Of a DNA stretch of 64,000 bases, positions 26,000 through 35,114 are shown one piece after another. Each line of letters begins with the position of its first letter. Positions within the stretch are counted from its first letter, which is position 1. The translations under genes and the position numbers were made by a program. Below the pieces are notes generated by a model. It made no database searches. It saw only the letters and a list, made by a program, of their open reading frames with translations, and had not been told where the DNA came from. The stretch comes from Rugosimonospora acidiphila (GTDB taxonomy: Bacteria; Actinomycetota; Actinomycetes; Mycobacteriales; Micromonosporaceae), in NCBI RefSeq assembly GCF_039543385.1, contig NZ_BAABJQ010000021.1, forward strand, positions 112,495-176,494, read 5' to 3'.

Positions 26000-26479
26000 T
26001 CAGCGGCGGCCGAATACCCACCGGCGGGCGGCGGTGTACGTGAACACGGCCACGCAGCCGGCGGCGGTCAGCCGGGCCAGCCGGAAGTCCAGGCCGAGGC
26101 CGCTCAGGCCGGTGGTGACGCCCAGCGTCAGCCCGTAGTCGCAGCCGAGCACCAGCAGGTAGCGCAGCGCCTGGCCGCCCATGGGCGCGTGGGAGCGGAA
26201 GTTCAGGGTGCGGTTGAGGACGAAGTTGAGCGCGAACGCGCTCAGGTACGCGATGCTCACCTCGGCCGCCTCCGGCAGGCCGGTCCACGCGTGTAGCGCG
26301 CTGAGCAGCCCGAGATCGATGAGGAACGTGAACCCGCCGAGGATCGCGAACCCGACCAACTCCCGGGGCAGGACCCGGCGCAGGCGGGGTGGCAGGCGCT
26401 CCAGCACCGACGCCAGCGCGCCATCGACCCGCTCGCCCACCCGGACCCGCACCGTCGGGCGCTCCCGAACCCCCGTCAC
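26000..26479 (-). CDS. GtrA-like membrane protein
   Basis: 159 residues from GTG 26479; a GTG at 26545 in frame would add 22 residues, and neither has a clear ribosome site. Four hydrophobic segments are seen, opening with ELVGFAILGGFTFLIDLGLL, followed by AYLSAFALNFVLNRTLNFRS and ending in a YTAARRWVFGRR tail, all characteristic of the GtrA/DPMS-like family. Such proteins are thought to flip or help transfer polyprenyl-linked sugars in cell-wall glycosylation. No glycosyltransferase is adjacent. Confidence 0.8.
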   Translation of the reverse strand: MTGVRERPTVRVRVGERVDGALASVLERLPPRLRRVLPRELVGFAILGGFTFLIDLGLLSALHAWTGLPEAAEVSIAYLSAFALNFVLNRTLNFRSHAPMGGQALRYLLVLGCDYGLTLGVTTGLSGLGLDFRLARLTAAGCVAVFTYTAARRWVFGRR

Positions 26480-26730
26480 GCGACCATGATGCACCAAGTC
26501 GCGTTGGCGGCCCGGCGCGCCGTACCGACGCAAGTTGGCGTTCACCGAACGGCCGGGTGCCGTTCAAGAACTCCGCTTCGCGTTCGCCATCGCCCGGCCG
26601 CGTCCCCCGGCGCCCGCCGAGTAACCGCCACCGTAGGGCGTTACCACCCGGCTCTCCGATCTGTGCGTGGCGGCGTAGGGGCAGTCCCGCCGGCGCCCGG
26701 CCGGTGAAAATCGCGAGATACGATCCGGGC

Positions 26731-27495
26731 GTGACAACCTTTTCCACTGCACACCAGGCCCTGCTCGACTCGGTACCCGCCCGCGACGGCGCGCGCATCG
26801 AAGCGGAGGCCGTCGACTACCAGCACGAGGGCCTCGCGCTGGAGGGCTATTTCGCCCACGATGCGGCGATCGCGGAGCGCAAGCCCGGGGTGCTGGTCGT
26901 GCACGACTGGACCGGCCTGCGGGAGTACCCGAAGGTGCGTTCCCAGATGCTCGCCCGCCTCGGCTACGCCGCGTTCGCCGCGGACATCTACGGCGCGGGG
27001 ATCCGCCCGACCGGTGAGCAGGAGCCGGCGGCCGAGGCCGGGAAGTACTACGGCAACCTGTCGCTGTTCCGGGCGCGGATGCAGGCCGGGTACGACCGGT
27101 TGGTGGCCGATCCGCGCGTCGACCCCGACCGCATCGCGGTCATCGGATACTGCTTCGGCGGCTCCGGGGCGCTGGAGTTCGCGCGTACCGGTGCGAACCT
27201 GCGGGGCACCGCCTCGTTCCACGGCGGACTCATCGCGCACGATCCGAGCGACGCCTCGGCCATCCGCACCCCGCTGCTGATCATGACGGGCGCCGCCGAC
27301 CCGGTGGTTCCGGACGAGGCCGTCATCGCGTTCGAGAACGAGCTGCGGGCCGCCGACGTCGACTTCGAGATCATCTCGTACTCGGGTGCCCCGCACGCCT
27401 TCACGCTGCCCGAGGCGGGGCCCGCCTACCGGGCCAAGGCCGACGCCCGCAGCTGGCAGCGGCTCACCGGCTTCCTCAGCGAGGTCTTCGCCTAA
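26731..27495 (+). CDS. Dienelactone hydrolase family protein
   Basis: 254 residues from GTG 26731. The nucleophile is a cysteine in the dienelactone hydrolase elbow GYCFGG (Cys141), with the acid in MTGAADPVVP and His in SGAPHAFTLP. KPGVLVVHDWTGL is the usual oxyanion strand. Family members hydrolyse lactones of aromatic degradation or other small esters. It stands alone; the next gene converges on it. No strong ribosome site is visible, so the start is chosen by family length. Confidence 0.87.
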   Translation: MTTFSTAHQALLDSVPARDGARIEAEAVDYQHEGLALEGYFAHDAAIAERKPGVLVVHDWTGLREYPKVRSQMLARLGYAAFAADIYGAGIRPTGEQEPAAEAGKYYGNLSLFRARMQAGYDRLVADPRVDPDRIAVIGYCFGGSGALEFARTGANLRGTASFHGGLIAHDPSDASAIRTPLLIMTGAADPVVPDEAVIAFENELRAADVDFEIISYSGAPHAFTLPEAGPAYRAKADARSWQRLTGFLSEVFA

Positions 27496-27626
27496 CAACC
27501 GCCCGCGCCCGGGCGTCAACAGCCTCCCGCCCGCGCCCCGGCGTCAGCGACCTCCCGGCCGGTGCCCGAGTGCCGGCCGGCGCCCGGCCCGGCGCGGCGC
27601 GCGCGATCCGCGGGTGTTCTGCGATC

Positions 27627-28454
27627 TCAGGGTGTCCGGGCGACGGCGGCGTAGCCACCGATCTGCCTGACGTCCGGTCGAGGCCGCGATTCGGCGTCGT
27701 CCCGCCACTGCGACGGCGGGACGATGCCGGGCTCCACGAGTTCGAGACCGTCGAAGAAGACCTCGAACTGCGGCCTGGACCGCGGGTAGATCGCCTCCGC
27801 CGCCGCGATCCGGCTGTTGGCGTTGACCCGCTCCGGCGGCATGAAGTCGTGGGTGACGTGGGTCATGACCAGGTAGCTGCCGGGCGCGAGCGCGTCGAGC
27901 AGCGTCGTGACGAGACCGGGTGGGTCGTCGGAGTCGGGCACGAAGTGTAGGACGCTGAGCAGCATCAGGGCGACCGGCTGGGACAGGTCCAGGGTGCGGC
28001 GCAGTTCCGGATGGGTCAGGATTTGCTCGGGCTCGTGCAGGTCGGCCTCGAGGTAGGCGGTGGAGCCCTCGGGGGCGCCGCTGAGCAGGGCGCGGGAGTG
28101 CGCCGACACGATGGGGTCGTTGTCGACGTAGACGATCCGGCTGGCCGGCGCGATGCCCTGGGCGACCTCGTGCGTGTTGGGACTGGTCGGGATGCCGCTG
28201 CCGAGGTCGAGTAACTGGCGGATGCCGACCTCCCGCGCCAGGTGGGTGACGGCGCGGGACAGGAAGCGGCGGTTTTCGAGGACGGCGACGCGCGCGGTGG
28301 GGAACGCGGCGAGGATCCGGTCGCCGGACTCCCGGTCGGCGGGGAAGTTGGCGGTGCCGCCGAGCAGGTAGTCGTATCTGCGGGCGGGGTGCGCGACGGT
28401 CGTGTCGATGCGCGACAGCGGATCGGCCGGAGTCCATGCTCGGTCACTGCTCAT
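27627..28454 (-). CDS. Second DUF574 SAM-dependent methyltransferase family protein
   Basis: 275 residues from ATG 28454, with GAGGGGCGG upstream. It shares the DUF574 hallmarks seen in the gene at 370-1209: ARRYDYLLGGTANFPADRE at the N-terminus, DLGSG at about 83-87, a YVDNDPIVSAHSRALL acidic loop and a C-terminal QFEVFFDGLELVEPGIV block. The two copies are clearly diverged, so this is not a recent duplication. Substrate unknown. Confidence 0.88.
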   Translation of the reverse strand: MSSDRAWTPADPLSRIDTTVAHPARRYDYLLGGTANFPADRESGDRILAAFPTARVAVLENRRFLSRAVTHLAREVGIRQLLDLGSGIPTSPNTHEVAQGIAPASRIVYVDNDPIVSAHSRALLSGAPEGSTAYLEADLHEPEQILTHPELRRTLDLSQPVALMLLSVLHFVPDSDDPPGLVTTLLDALAPGSYLVMTHVTHDFMPPERVNANSRIAAAEAIYPRSRPQFEVFFDGLELVEPGIVPPSQWRDDAESRPRPDVRQIGGYAAVARTP

Positions 28455-28810
28455 CTGGGCCGCCCCTCGAATCTTTTCATCGATACCGGTGCCTGCGAGT
28501 AACCTCCGGCGATCGTAGCGCCTACCGCACCGTCCGCCGGTACCGGCAAACCGGGCGTAAAGCCCATGATCGAATTTAAGTCGCACGGTGCCGGATCAAC
28601 CCGGACGGAACCCAAGAATCCCGGTCTCGCGCGTTTCGGCCGCGTGAAACGTCGACTCCAATGCTGTTTCGTCCATTCATGCGGAACGACGGATCTGCAA
28701 GATTCACTTCCAGGAGGGTCGAGAGACCCGCTGGCCCCGGCATCCTGGTGTGTCCCGGTCCCGCGCGTCCGACGCCCCTGCGGTCCTTCCCCCGATCCAG
28801 GAGATTCCGC
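28455..28810. other. Divergent promoter region
   Basis: This lies between the DUF574 start (minus) and the secreted hydrolase start (plus). It contains a short lower-GC patch around 28560-28585 (CATGATCGAATTTAAG) that may be promoter DNA. No gene is supported; a longer in-frame N-terminus for the hydrolase is possible but would bury its signal peptide. Confidence 0.5.
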
Positions 28811-31708
28811 GTGCAACAATCTGTCCGCCGGGCGCTTCGTCGCCCGAGAGCCGTCGTCGGGACGGCAGCGCTCGCCCTCGCCCTCACCGCGGCACTGGGC
28901 GGTACCGCGAGCGCGGCCCCCGCCCCCGACGGCGTGGTCGCCTCCGGCTCCGACTGGTCCGTCACCGCCGCCGCCGGCGGGTACGTCGTGTCGCTGAACC
29001 TCGACGCACCGCTGCCCGTCAAGAACGATGCCCCCGAACTGGTCGTCAACGGGTCCGACCTCGGTCTGGCTCAGGAGTCCCCGGACGGCACCACCCTGAG
29101 CATCGCCACGGCGGACCCCGCGGTCGCGCGGGCCGACGCCGTCACGTGGCGATGGGCGTCGGGCGATGCCGGCACCGCGAACCCGCCGGCGGCGAAGGCG
29201 GCGCGGGCGGCGGCATCCCCGGCCGCCACCGCGCCACCCGCCACCACCGCACCGCCCGCCGGTCCCGACCCGCTCGCGCACAGCACCGGCGCCTACACCG
29301 TCGCCGACTACAACTTCGGCACCGCGTCGATCCCGCTGGCCAATCTCGGCGGCCACCGCGGCGAGCTGGAAGGCCGCGTCTACCTGCCTGCCGGCAAGGG
29401 CGAGCACCCGCTGGTGGTCTTCCTGCACGGCCGCCACAGCAGCTGCTACAACCTCACCACGCTGCGCGGCACCAGCGGCTGGCCCTGCCCGGCCGGCACC
29501 GCGCCGATCCTGAGCTACGCGGGATACGACGGCGCCGGCGACGCGCTGGCCGCGGCCGGATACACCGTGGTGTCCATCTCCGCGAACTCCATCAACGCCT
29601 TCGACGGCAGCTTCGGCGCCGACGCCGGTGCGGTGGCCCGCGGCCAGCTGATCCTGGACTCGCTGACGATGCTCCAGAAGGCCAACGCCGGCAAGCCGGT
29701 CGTCTATCACGACGCCACCACCGACGCCGACGTCACCCTCGACCAGGCGCTGGCGGCCGGGCAGGCCACCCACCCCACGGCGACGACGCTGCGCGCCGCG
29801 AACCTGAAGGGCACGATGGACTTCAGTGACATCGGCGTGATGGGCCACTCGCGCGGCGGCGAGGGCGCGGTCACCGCCGGCAACCTCAACGAGGGACTCG
29901 CGCACCCCTTCGACATCAAGTCCATCTTCGCGCTCGCGCCCATCGACTTCACCCGCGCGACGCTGCCCGATGTCATCACCACGACGCTGCTGCCCTACTG
30001 CGACGGCGACGTCTCCGACCAGCAGGGGCAACACTTCTACGCCGACTCGCGAGAGGCGTTCAGCGACGACGTGGCGCGCTCCGACATCTGGGTGATGGGC
30101 ACCGACCACGACTTCTACAACAGCTCGTGGACCCCGCCCTACCCCGGTGCCTCCGACGACTGGTCCGCCAGTGACGACTCCGTCTGCGGCACGAGCGACC
30201 CGGCGAAGGCGTCGCCGGACAACATCCGGCTCAGCGCGGCGCAGCAGTACGCCGTCGGCACCGAATACCTCACCGGCTTCTTCGAACTCACCCTCGGCGG
30301 GCACAAGGAGTTCCAGTCGATGTTCGACGGGTCGGGCGTGGAGCCGTCCTCGGTGGCCTCCTTCGCGGACGTGCGGACGGTGGCGCAGCAGCCGGCCGCG
30401 GACCGCGCGGACATCGCCGATTTCGCCGCCACGAGCAAGCAGATCACGACCAGTGGCACCGCCACCGCGGCGGTGTGCGCGAGCAAGTACGGCCGCACGC
30501 TTCCACCGGCGCTGCCGACCTGCACCAGCACGGCGGTCGGGCTGACCAGCCAGGCGCAGCCCTACTGGACACCGGCCAACTACCAGCCGAACGTCCCGCT
30601 GAACCAGCTGACCCACCTGACCTGGACCGACGGCACCGGAGCGCTCACCGTGGCCCTGACGTCCGGCCAACGCGACGTTTCGAAGTACCGTGAGCTGGTC
30701 GTCAACGCCTCTCCGGACGAAAGCGTCGCCACCGGCACCGGGCTGACCCTGACCGTGACGGACACCCGGGGCCACGCCTGGAGTTCGCCGCTGTCGGACC
30801 TCAACCCGTGGACCGTGCGGCGGATGCCGGGCAGCACGTCGACGCTCCTGCACAAGCTGGTACTCCAGCAGGCGCACGTACCGACCGCCACCCTCGCCAA
30901 GGCCGGGCTCGACACGCACCACCTCGCGTCGATCCGGTTCACCGCCGGCGTCGGGGCCGACGGGACCGCAAGCGGTGGCGAGTACCTGCAGGATCTGGTC
31001 TTCGACACGCCGGCCATGGGTACCCCGCGGGTGCACGAGCGCCCGACCGTGAACGTGGCCTCCACGGCGATCGAGGAGGGCGGCGGGCCGGGCACCGCCC
31101 AGGTCGCGGTGTACCTGTCCGGGAAGTCCAGCACGCCGGTCAGCGCCTACCTGTCGGTGATCGGTTCGACCACCACCGGGGTCGGCCTGGCGATGCGGCA
31201 GGTCACCTTCGAGCCGGGCCAGACCTGCCAGACCGTCACGGTGCCCACGCTGGGCAACACCACACCGTCGGCGACGGCGACGACCTCGTACAAGGTGGCG
31301 GTGGGTGACACCACCAACGCCGTGCTCGGCACCGGCGACTTCGGCACCATCACCGTCCGGGAGGACGATGGGCTGACCGGCGGCGGCCCGCTGGCGCCGC
31401 CGGTGGGCACCCAGGGCAACGCGTGCGCCGAGTTCACCGCCCTCGCCCACCCCGGCAAGATCAAGACCACCGGGGTACCGGTGAGGGTGGGCGCGGCGCT
31501 GCCGGTCACGGCCACCGGGTTCCGGGCCGGGGAGAGCGTCACGCTCACCCTCGGCGGTGCTCCGCTCGGCTCCGCCGTCGCCGACGCCCACGGCAGGGTC
31601 AGCATCGACCAGACGGTACCGGCTGGCACGCCCACCGGTCAGGTCCCGCTGACCGCCACCGGCATCGGGTCGGGGTACACCGCGACCGGGAAGGTGCATG
31701 TGAAGTAA
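28811..31708 (+). CDS. Large secreted alpha/beta hydrolase with C-terminal beta domains
   Basis: 965 residues from GTG 28811, with CAGGAG about 7 nt upstream, chosen because it places a normal signal peptide at residues 1-37 (ALALTAALGGTASA). After a 130-residue leader and Ala/Pro linker comes a hydrolase domain: HPLVVFLHGRHSSC at the oxyanion site, nucleophile elbow GHSRGG (Ser347) and MGTDHDFYNSSWTPP. The C-terminal third holds a Calx-beta-like domain (about 770-870, RPTVNVASTAIEEGGG) and a final Ig-like repeat. It may be an extracellular esterase or peptidase; the substrate is not evident. A bidirectional terminator follows. Confidence 0.75.
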   Translation: MQQSVRRALRRPRAVVGTAALALALTAALGGTASAAPAPDGVVASGSDWSVTAAAGGYVVSLNLDAPLPVKNDAPELVVNGSDLGLAQESPDGTTLSIATADPAVARADAVTWRWASGDAGTANPPAAKAARAAASPAATAPPATTAPPAGPDPLAHSTGAYTVADYNFGTASIPLANLGGHRGELEGRVYLPAGKGEHPLVVFLHGRHSSCYNLTTLRGTSGWPCPAGTAPILSYAGYDGAGDALAAAGYTVVSISANSINAFDGSFGADAGAVARGQLILDSLTMLQKANAGKPVVYHDATTDADVTLDQALAAGQATHPTATTLRAANLKGTMDFSDIGVMGHSRGGEGAVTAGNLNEGLAHPFDIKSIFALAPIDFTRATLPDVITTTLLPYCDGDVSDQQGQHFYADSREAFSDDVARSDIWVMGTDHDFYNSSWTPPYPGASDDWSASDDSVCGTSDPAKASPDNIRLSAAQQYAVGTEYLTGFFELTLGGHKEFQSMFDGSGVEPSSVASFADVRTVAQQPAADRADIADFAATSKQITTSGTATAAVCASKYGRTLPPALPTCTSTAVGLTSQAQPYWTPANYQPNVPLNQLTHLTWTDGTGALTVALTSGQRDVSKYRELVVNASPDESVATGTGLTLTVTDTRGHAWSSPLSDLNPWTVRRMPGSTSTLLHKLVLQQAHVPTATLAKAGLDTHHLASIRFTAGVGADGTASGGEYLQDLVFDTPAMGTPRVHERPTVNVASTAIEEGGGPGTAQVAVYLSGKSSTPVSAYLSVIGSTTTGVGLAMRQVTFEPGQTCQTVTVPTLGNTTPSATATTSYKVAVGDTTNAVLGTGDFGTITVREDDGLTGGGPLAPPVGTQGNACAEFTALAHPGKIKTTGVPVRVGAALPVTATGFRAGESVTLTLGGAPLGSAVADAHGRVSIDQTVPAGTPTGQVPLTATGIGSGYTATGKVHVK

Positions 31709-31720
31709 CCGGACGCGGCG

Positions 31721-31751
31721 GGCGCGGTCACCCGGTCGGGGTGACCGCGCC
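31721..31751. terminator. Bidirectional hairpin terminator
   Basis: A 13-bp perfect stem (GGCGCGGTCACCC at 31721-31733 with 31739-31751) and 5-nt loop sits between the converging secreted hydrolase gene (stop 31708) and the unknown gene ending at 31776. Confidence 0.8.
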
Positions 31752-31775
31752 CCGCCAACCGCGCCACAGGAAGCG

Positions 31776-32984
31776 TCAGTGCAGACCGTCGGGGTCGCAG
31801 TACTCGACCTCGGTGGTCCGCTGGAACGGTCCGATGACGATGCCGCGCTGGAACGCGCCGCCGCGGGGTACGTTGTCGGCGGCGGCCCGCAGCGCGAACT
31901 GCTGCAGAACCTTGAGCGAGTGTCCGTCGAGCAGGATCGGGCGGCGGACCTCGTACAGCGACGACCACGGGCACTCGAAGAAGCAGGTGCTTCCGCCACG
32001 GGTGCGGTAGGGCGCGATGTCCCCGTCGGCGAGCGCGGCGTCGATCTGTGCCTTGAGGGTCAGTGTGGCGGCGGGGTCCGGATCGTACTGCCACATCTCG
32101 GTGATGGCCTGCTTGGCTCGGCGGTCGCCCTGCCACCGGCCCACCGTGGCGCGGTCGGTCAGGCACCATGGGTCGAACCTGGACCCGCCGGGCAGCGTTG
32201 CCAGCGCCGGTCGGGGCGCCGGACGCAGCGCCTGGTAGTGGGTCAGCAGCCGCGGCATGGCGGCGAGCTGGCCGACGTGGAACCACAGCTCCAGGGCGTT
32301 TTTCAGGTTGTTCTCGATGAGCTCGTGGAGTTCGCGGTGATGGCGCGCGGTGCGCAGGCTCACCGCGTAGTCCGCGGCCGCGGCGGCCTCCGCGGCCAGC
32401 TGGTTGAGCCGGTTGACCGCCTGCTGGTGCTGCGCCGGCACCCCGGCATGACGCAGGGTGTGCAGGGCGACGTCGATGTGCTCGCGTACCGGTGGGATCG
32501 CGGCCAGCAGCGCGGCGAGGTGTTCGGGCGGGCAGGGTTCGACCCGGGCCCAGGCCGGCAGCCCGGCCGGCAGCGCGAGCTCGGTGCCGATGTCGTAGTC
32601 CGGGTTGACCCGGGCCTGCCGGGCACGGGAGACCCAGGGTTCGACCGCGGAGAGCCACCCGGAGGCCTGGTCGAAGGTGACCTTCGGAACGTAGCCGATG
32701 GTTCCGGGATTGGCGGTGTAGTCGGCGTCGAGAAATGCCTCGCCGAGGGTCTGCAACACGAAGGCGTTCCACGCGGCGAGAAGCTGGCTGCTGGCCGCCA
32801 CGGGCGCGTTCCACAGTGGAGTGCCGGCGGCGGTCAGCTCCTCGTGCAGCGCCTCGGCGGCCAGCAGCTCGTCGTAGGCGGCCCGGCCGGCGCCCCGCAG
32901 GGCCTCGAGCAGTACCGCGTCGCGCTCACCGGCCAGCGTGGCGCGCAGCTTCGTCATGAGCGTCGGCTGCAGTGGGTCGGCCAT
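31776..32984 (-). CDS. Hypothetical protein, 402 aa, family not recognised
   Basis: ATG at 32984 with a GGGAGGA ribosome site upstream and actinobacterial codon use support a real gene. The product is mostly helical, without signal peptide or membrane segments. Residues about 185-250 (QQAVNRLNQLAAEAAAAADYAVSL... HHRELHELIENNLKNALELWFHVGQL) look like a coiled-coil or helical bundle. Notable conserved-looking tryptophans and cysteines (SRFDPWCLTDRATVG, GSTCFFECPWSSLYEVRRPI, VEYCDPDG) lie in the C-terminal third. I do not recognise the family and assign no function. Confidence 0.6.
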   Translation of the reverse strand: MADPLQPTLMTKLRATLAGERDAVLLEALRGAGRAAYDELLAAEALHEELTAAGTPLWNAPVAASSQLLAAWNAFVLQTLGEAFLDADYTANPGTIGYVPKVTFDQASGWLSAVEPWVSRARQARVNPDYDIGTELALPAGLPAWARVEPCPPEHLAALLAAIPPVREHIDVALHTLRHAGVPAQHQQAVNRLNQLAAEAAAAADYAVSLRTARHHRELHELIENNLKNALELWFHVGQLAAMPRLLTHYQALRPAPRPALATLPGGSRFDPWCLTDRATVGRWQGDRRAKQAITEMWQYDPDPAATLTLKAQIDAALADGDIAPYRTRGGSTCFFECPWSSLYEVRRPILLDGHSLKVLQQFALRAAADNVPRGGAFQRGIVIGPFQRTTEVEYCDPDGLH

Positions 32985-33174
32985 CGGATCCTCCCGTCGC
33001 CGGACCTCTCGATCGACGACGGTAGCCGGCTACCGCAAGTCCGCGCCGCCCCGAACTGGCCGGCTCGGCCCCTTTCGCCGGCTTGCCGGTGCTTATGCCG
33101 GTTCGGCGGAGGTGGGCCGGTACGACGTGCCGGGGCGTCACGCGGCCCGGGCCGCCGCGCGACGCCCGGCGGGC

Positions 33175-33498
33175 CTACTTGCTGGCCGGCTGGCTCGGGG
33201 TGCTGGCCGGTTGGCTCGGCGCGGCGACCGGCTGGTTCGGGGCGGCGGCGAGCCACGGCACGTACCGGCCGAGCCACGCCTCGACACCGGGCAGCGCGAG
33301 AACGCGCGTGATGGCGCCGGTGACGGCCAGGATCTGGACCACGGTCGGCACGGTACCGATGTGCGCGGCGGCGGCGACCTCGGGCAGCAGCGTCAGGGCG
33401 CCGACGACACCGGCGAAGACGGTCCGGGCGGTCGCCCGCCACGGGTGCTTCGTCTGGGTCGTCGGGGCCTTCGCGGGCGCTGGCGCGGTCTGCGTCAT
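33175..33498 (-). CDS. Small two-helix membrane protein, phage holin-like
   Basis: 107 residues, ATG at 33498 with GAGAGGGAA upstream. Two hydrophobic segments (about 27-49, TVFAGVVGALTLLPEVAAAA, and 51-70, VPTVVQILAVTGAITRVLAL) separated by a short turn, a charged N-terminus and a C-terminal Gln/Pro-Ser repeat (APSQPASTPSQPAS) give the layout of small actinophage holins. There is no endolysin or other phage gene beside it, so it could be a prophage orphan or a host protein of unrelated role. Topology is an inference from hydrophobicity only. Confidence 0.6.
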   Translation of the reverse strand: MTQTAPAPAKAPTTQTKHPWRATARTVFAGVVGALTLLPEVAAAAHIGTVPTVVQILAVTGAITRVLALPGVEAWLGRYVPWLAAAPNQPVAAPSQPASTPSQPASK

Positions 33499-33956
33499 GA
33501 GTTCCCTCTCGTGGGCGTGAGCATCCGGATCGGCAAGGTGCGCGGCGGGCCCGCTCTACCCGGTCGATGGTGTTGCGGGCGGAGTCGCCGGGGTTCGGCT
33601 GAAAACAGACTCGATCGTAGACAGTGGCTCCATCCGCCCGAGACCGCCCGGTGGTGCCCCGGGGACCGCCCGGTGGTGGCCCCCGGGATCGGCGGCGGGG
33701 ATCGGCGGCGGGGATCGGAGGCCGGCACGCCGGGGGGATCGGGGCGTTCGGTGACCGGTCCGCCCACGAGGCGGGGTCGGGCCTGCGGCGTTGGCGCGGC
33801 GTCGGCGCCGCGTTGGCGGGATGTTGGCGGGGTGTCGGCGCCGTGTCGGCAACCCGTAAGAACATTTAGATAAATCGACGCGTTGTGACGGGGGACTCGC
33901 ACAATGGTGCCCGCCCGGTCCGTGCCTGGCCGGAAGGCACGAGCAAGGGAGGTGCG
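33499..33956. promoter_or_regulatory. Intergenic region ahead of the RiPP cluster
   Basis: The left half contains direct repeats: GACCGCCCGGTGGTG twice (around 33645-33680) and GGGATCGGCGGC-type units (about 33693-33720). The right part holds a lower-GC island (33858-33880, AACATTTAGATAAATCGACG), unusual for this DNA and the best candidate for the cluster's leading promoter. No protein gene is recognisable before 33957. Confidence 0.5.
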
Positions 33957-34097
33957 GTGTCCAATTCGGTGGACCGTCGGTGCGGGTCACGGGCTGGACC
34001 TCCGGCCCCGTCCGTCCGTCACAGTACCGGTGCCCTGCACGGTGACGTACGGCGGACCGTAGTCGCCGGCCGGCGCTGGTGGCCGGGGCGGCCGTGA
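33957..34097 (+). CDS. Small 46-codon ORF translationally coupled to the ATP-grasp gene
   Basis: GTG at 33957 is preceded by AGGGAGGT (33947-33954, about 3 nt spacing). The frame ends at TGA 34095-34097, overlapping the GTG start of the ATP-grasp gene as GTGA, the same coupling used at two other junctions of this cluster. The peptide (MSNSVDRRCGSRAGPPAPS... ending RRWWPGRP) is Arg-rich with one Cys and a Trp-Trp pair. It resembles no family I know. It could be a second peptide substrate, a leader that couples translation, or a spurious frame; ATP-grasp peptide ligases usually act on acidic residues, which are few here. Confidence 0.45.
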   Translation: MSNSVDRRCGSRAGPPAPSVRHSTGALHGDVRRTVVAGRRWWPGRP

Positions 34098-35044
34098 CCC
34101 GCGACGCGGCGGCGCTCGCTGTCGTGCTGGTGGACAGCAGCGCCTGCCGGGAGCTGATCGCCATCGAGAGTGTGCTGGTGGGGGCGTTGGGCACCCCCAC
34201 CGTCCGGATCGCGGGCCAAGACCTGCCGTCACTGCGCGCCTCGATCGAACCGGCGGGCGGAGTGCTGGACGTCGATGGCCGGCGGGTACGCCCGACGGTC
34301 GCCTGGGTGCGCCACGCGTCCCCCCACGCCATCTCGGCGAGCGTGGCCGGGCGGTCCGCGGCCCGGTCGCTGTGCGTCGAGTCCTGGTCGAACTTCCTGA
34401 CCCAGATCGCCGCGCTGGCGGCGGTGGCGATTCCCGGACGGGAGCCCGGACACGTGGCGGCGCTGCGCGACGCGGCGCGGCTGGGCGTTGCGACCCCGCG
34501 CACGGTTGTGGCGACCGGCGCCGGCCGCGACTCGGCGGCGAGGCTCGTGGTCAAGGCGCTCGGCCCGCATTTTCCCGGACCGTCGCGCGATCCGACCGAC
34601 GGATATTTCGCGCAGGTCGTCGACCCAGCGGGCGACCTGCCCGAATGGGCGGACGGCCGGGTGCCGGTCCTCGTTCAGGAGTACGTCGAACACGTCCAGG
34701 AGTACCGGGTCTACTACCTCAACGGCGGGGTCTGCGCCTTCGCCGTCGACAAGCCGAGCCCGGCCAGCATCTGGACCGCCCCGGATCGGGTCCGGGTCAG
34801 TTGGGCGGCCTGCCCGGCAGGCGTCGAGGAGGTCGTCCGGACGCTCGCCGCGCGGTGGCGCCTGACGTTCGGGGCGTTCGACCTGCTCATGACGGCGTCC
34901 GGTGAGCCGGTGTTCCTGGAGGTCAACACGGATGGAGATTGGCTCTGGTTCGAGCAGAAGGCCAGATGGGACGGGGTCACCTTCATGGCCGCGGCCATGC
35001 TCCGCGAGCTGCATGTCCGCGTCGTCAGCGCACCGGCCGGATGA
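34094..35044 (+). CDS. ATP-grasp protein (RimK/peptide-maturase-like)
   Basis: 316 residues from GTG 34094; an in-frame GTG at 34079 is possible. The N-terminal domain is degenerate, while the ATP-grasp part shows LVVKALGPHF (lysine strand), VPVLVQEYVEHVQEYRVYYL (nucleotide-binding strand) and FGAFDLLMTASGEPVFLEVNTDGDW with the metal-binding Glu and Asn. This is the pattern of RimK-type ligases including graspetide maturases. As first large gene of the RiPP cluster it may ligate or cross-link a peptide, or attach an amino acid to the core. Its substrate is not shown by sequence. Confidence 0.75.
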   Translation: MTRDAAALAVVLVDSSACRELIAIESVLVGALGTPTVRIAGQDLPSLRASIEPAGGVLDVDGRRVRPTVAWVRHASPHAISASVAGRSAARSLCVESWSNFLTQIAALAAVAIPGREPGHVAALRDAARLGVATPRTVVATGAGRDSAARLVVKALGPHFPGPSRDPTDGYFAQVVDPAGDLPEWADGRVPVLVQEYVEHVQEYRVYYLNGGVCAFAVDKPSPASIWTAPDRVRVSWAACPAGVEEVVRTLAARWRLTFGAFDLLMTASGEPVFLEVNTDGDWLWFEQKARWDGVTFMAAAMLRELHVRVVSAPAG

Positions 35045-35114
35045 CCGACCGCCCCGCGCGCCCGCCGGTACTGGCATCCGGTTCAGGCATGTTTCCCGGC
35101 AAGAGGATGTATCA

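Noticed and set aside
28451..31999. 1182-codon minus-strand frame antisense to the large secreted hydrolase
   Set aside because: The plus strand shows a signal peptide, GHSRGG elbow and beta domains; the antisense frame has none.
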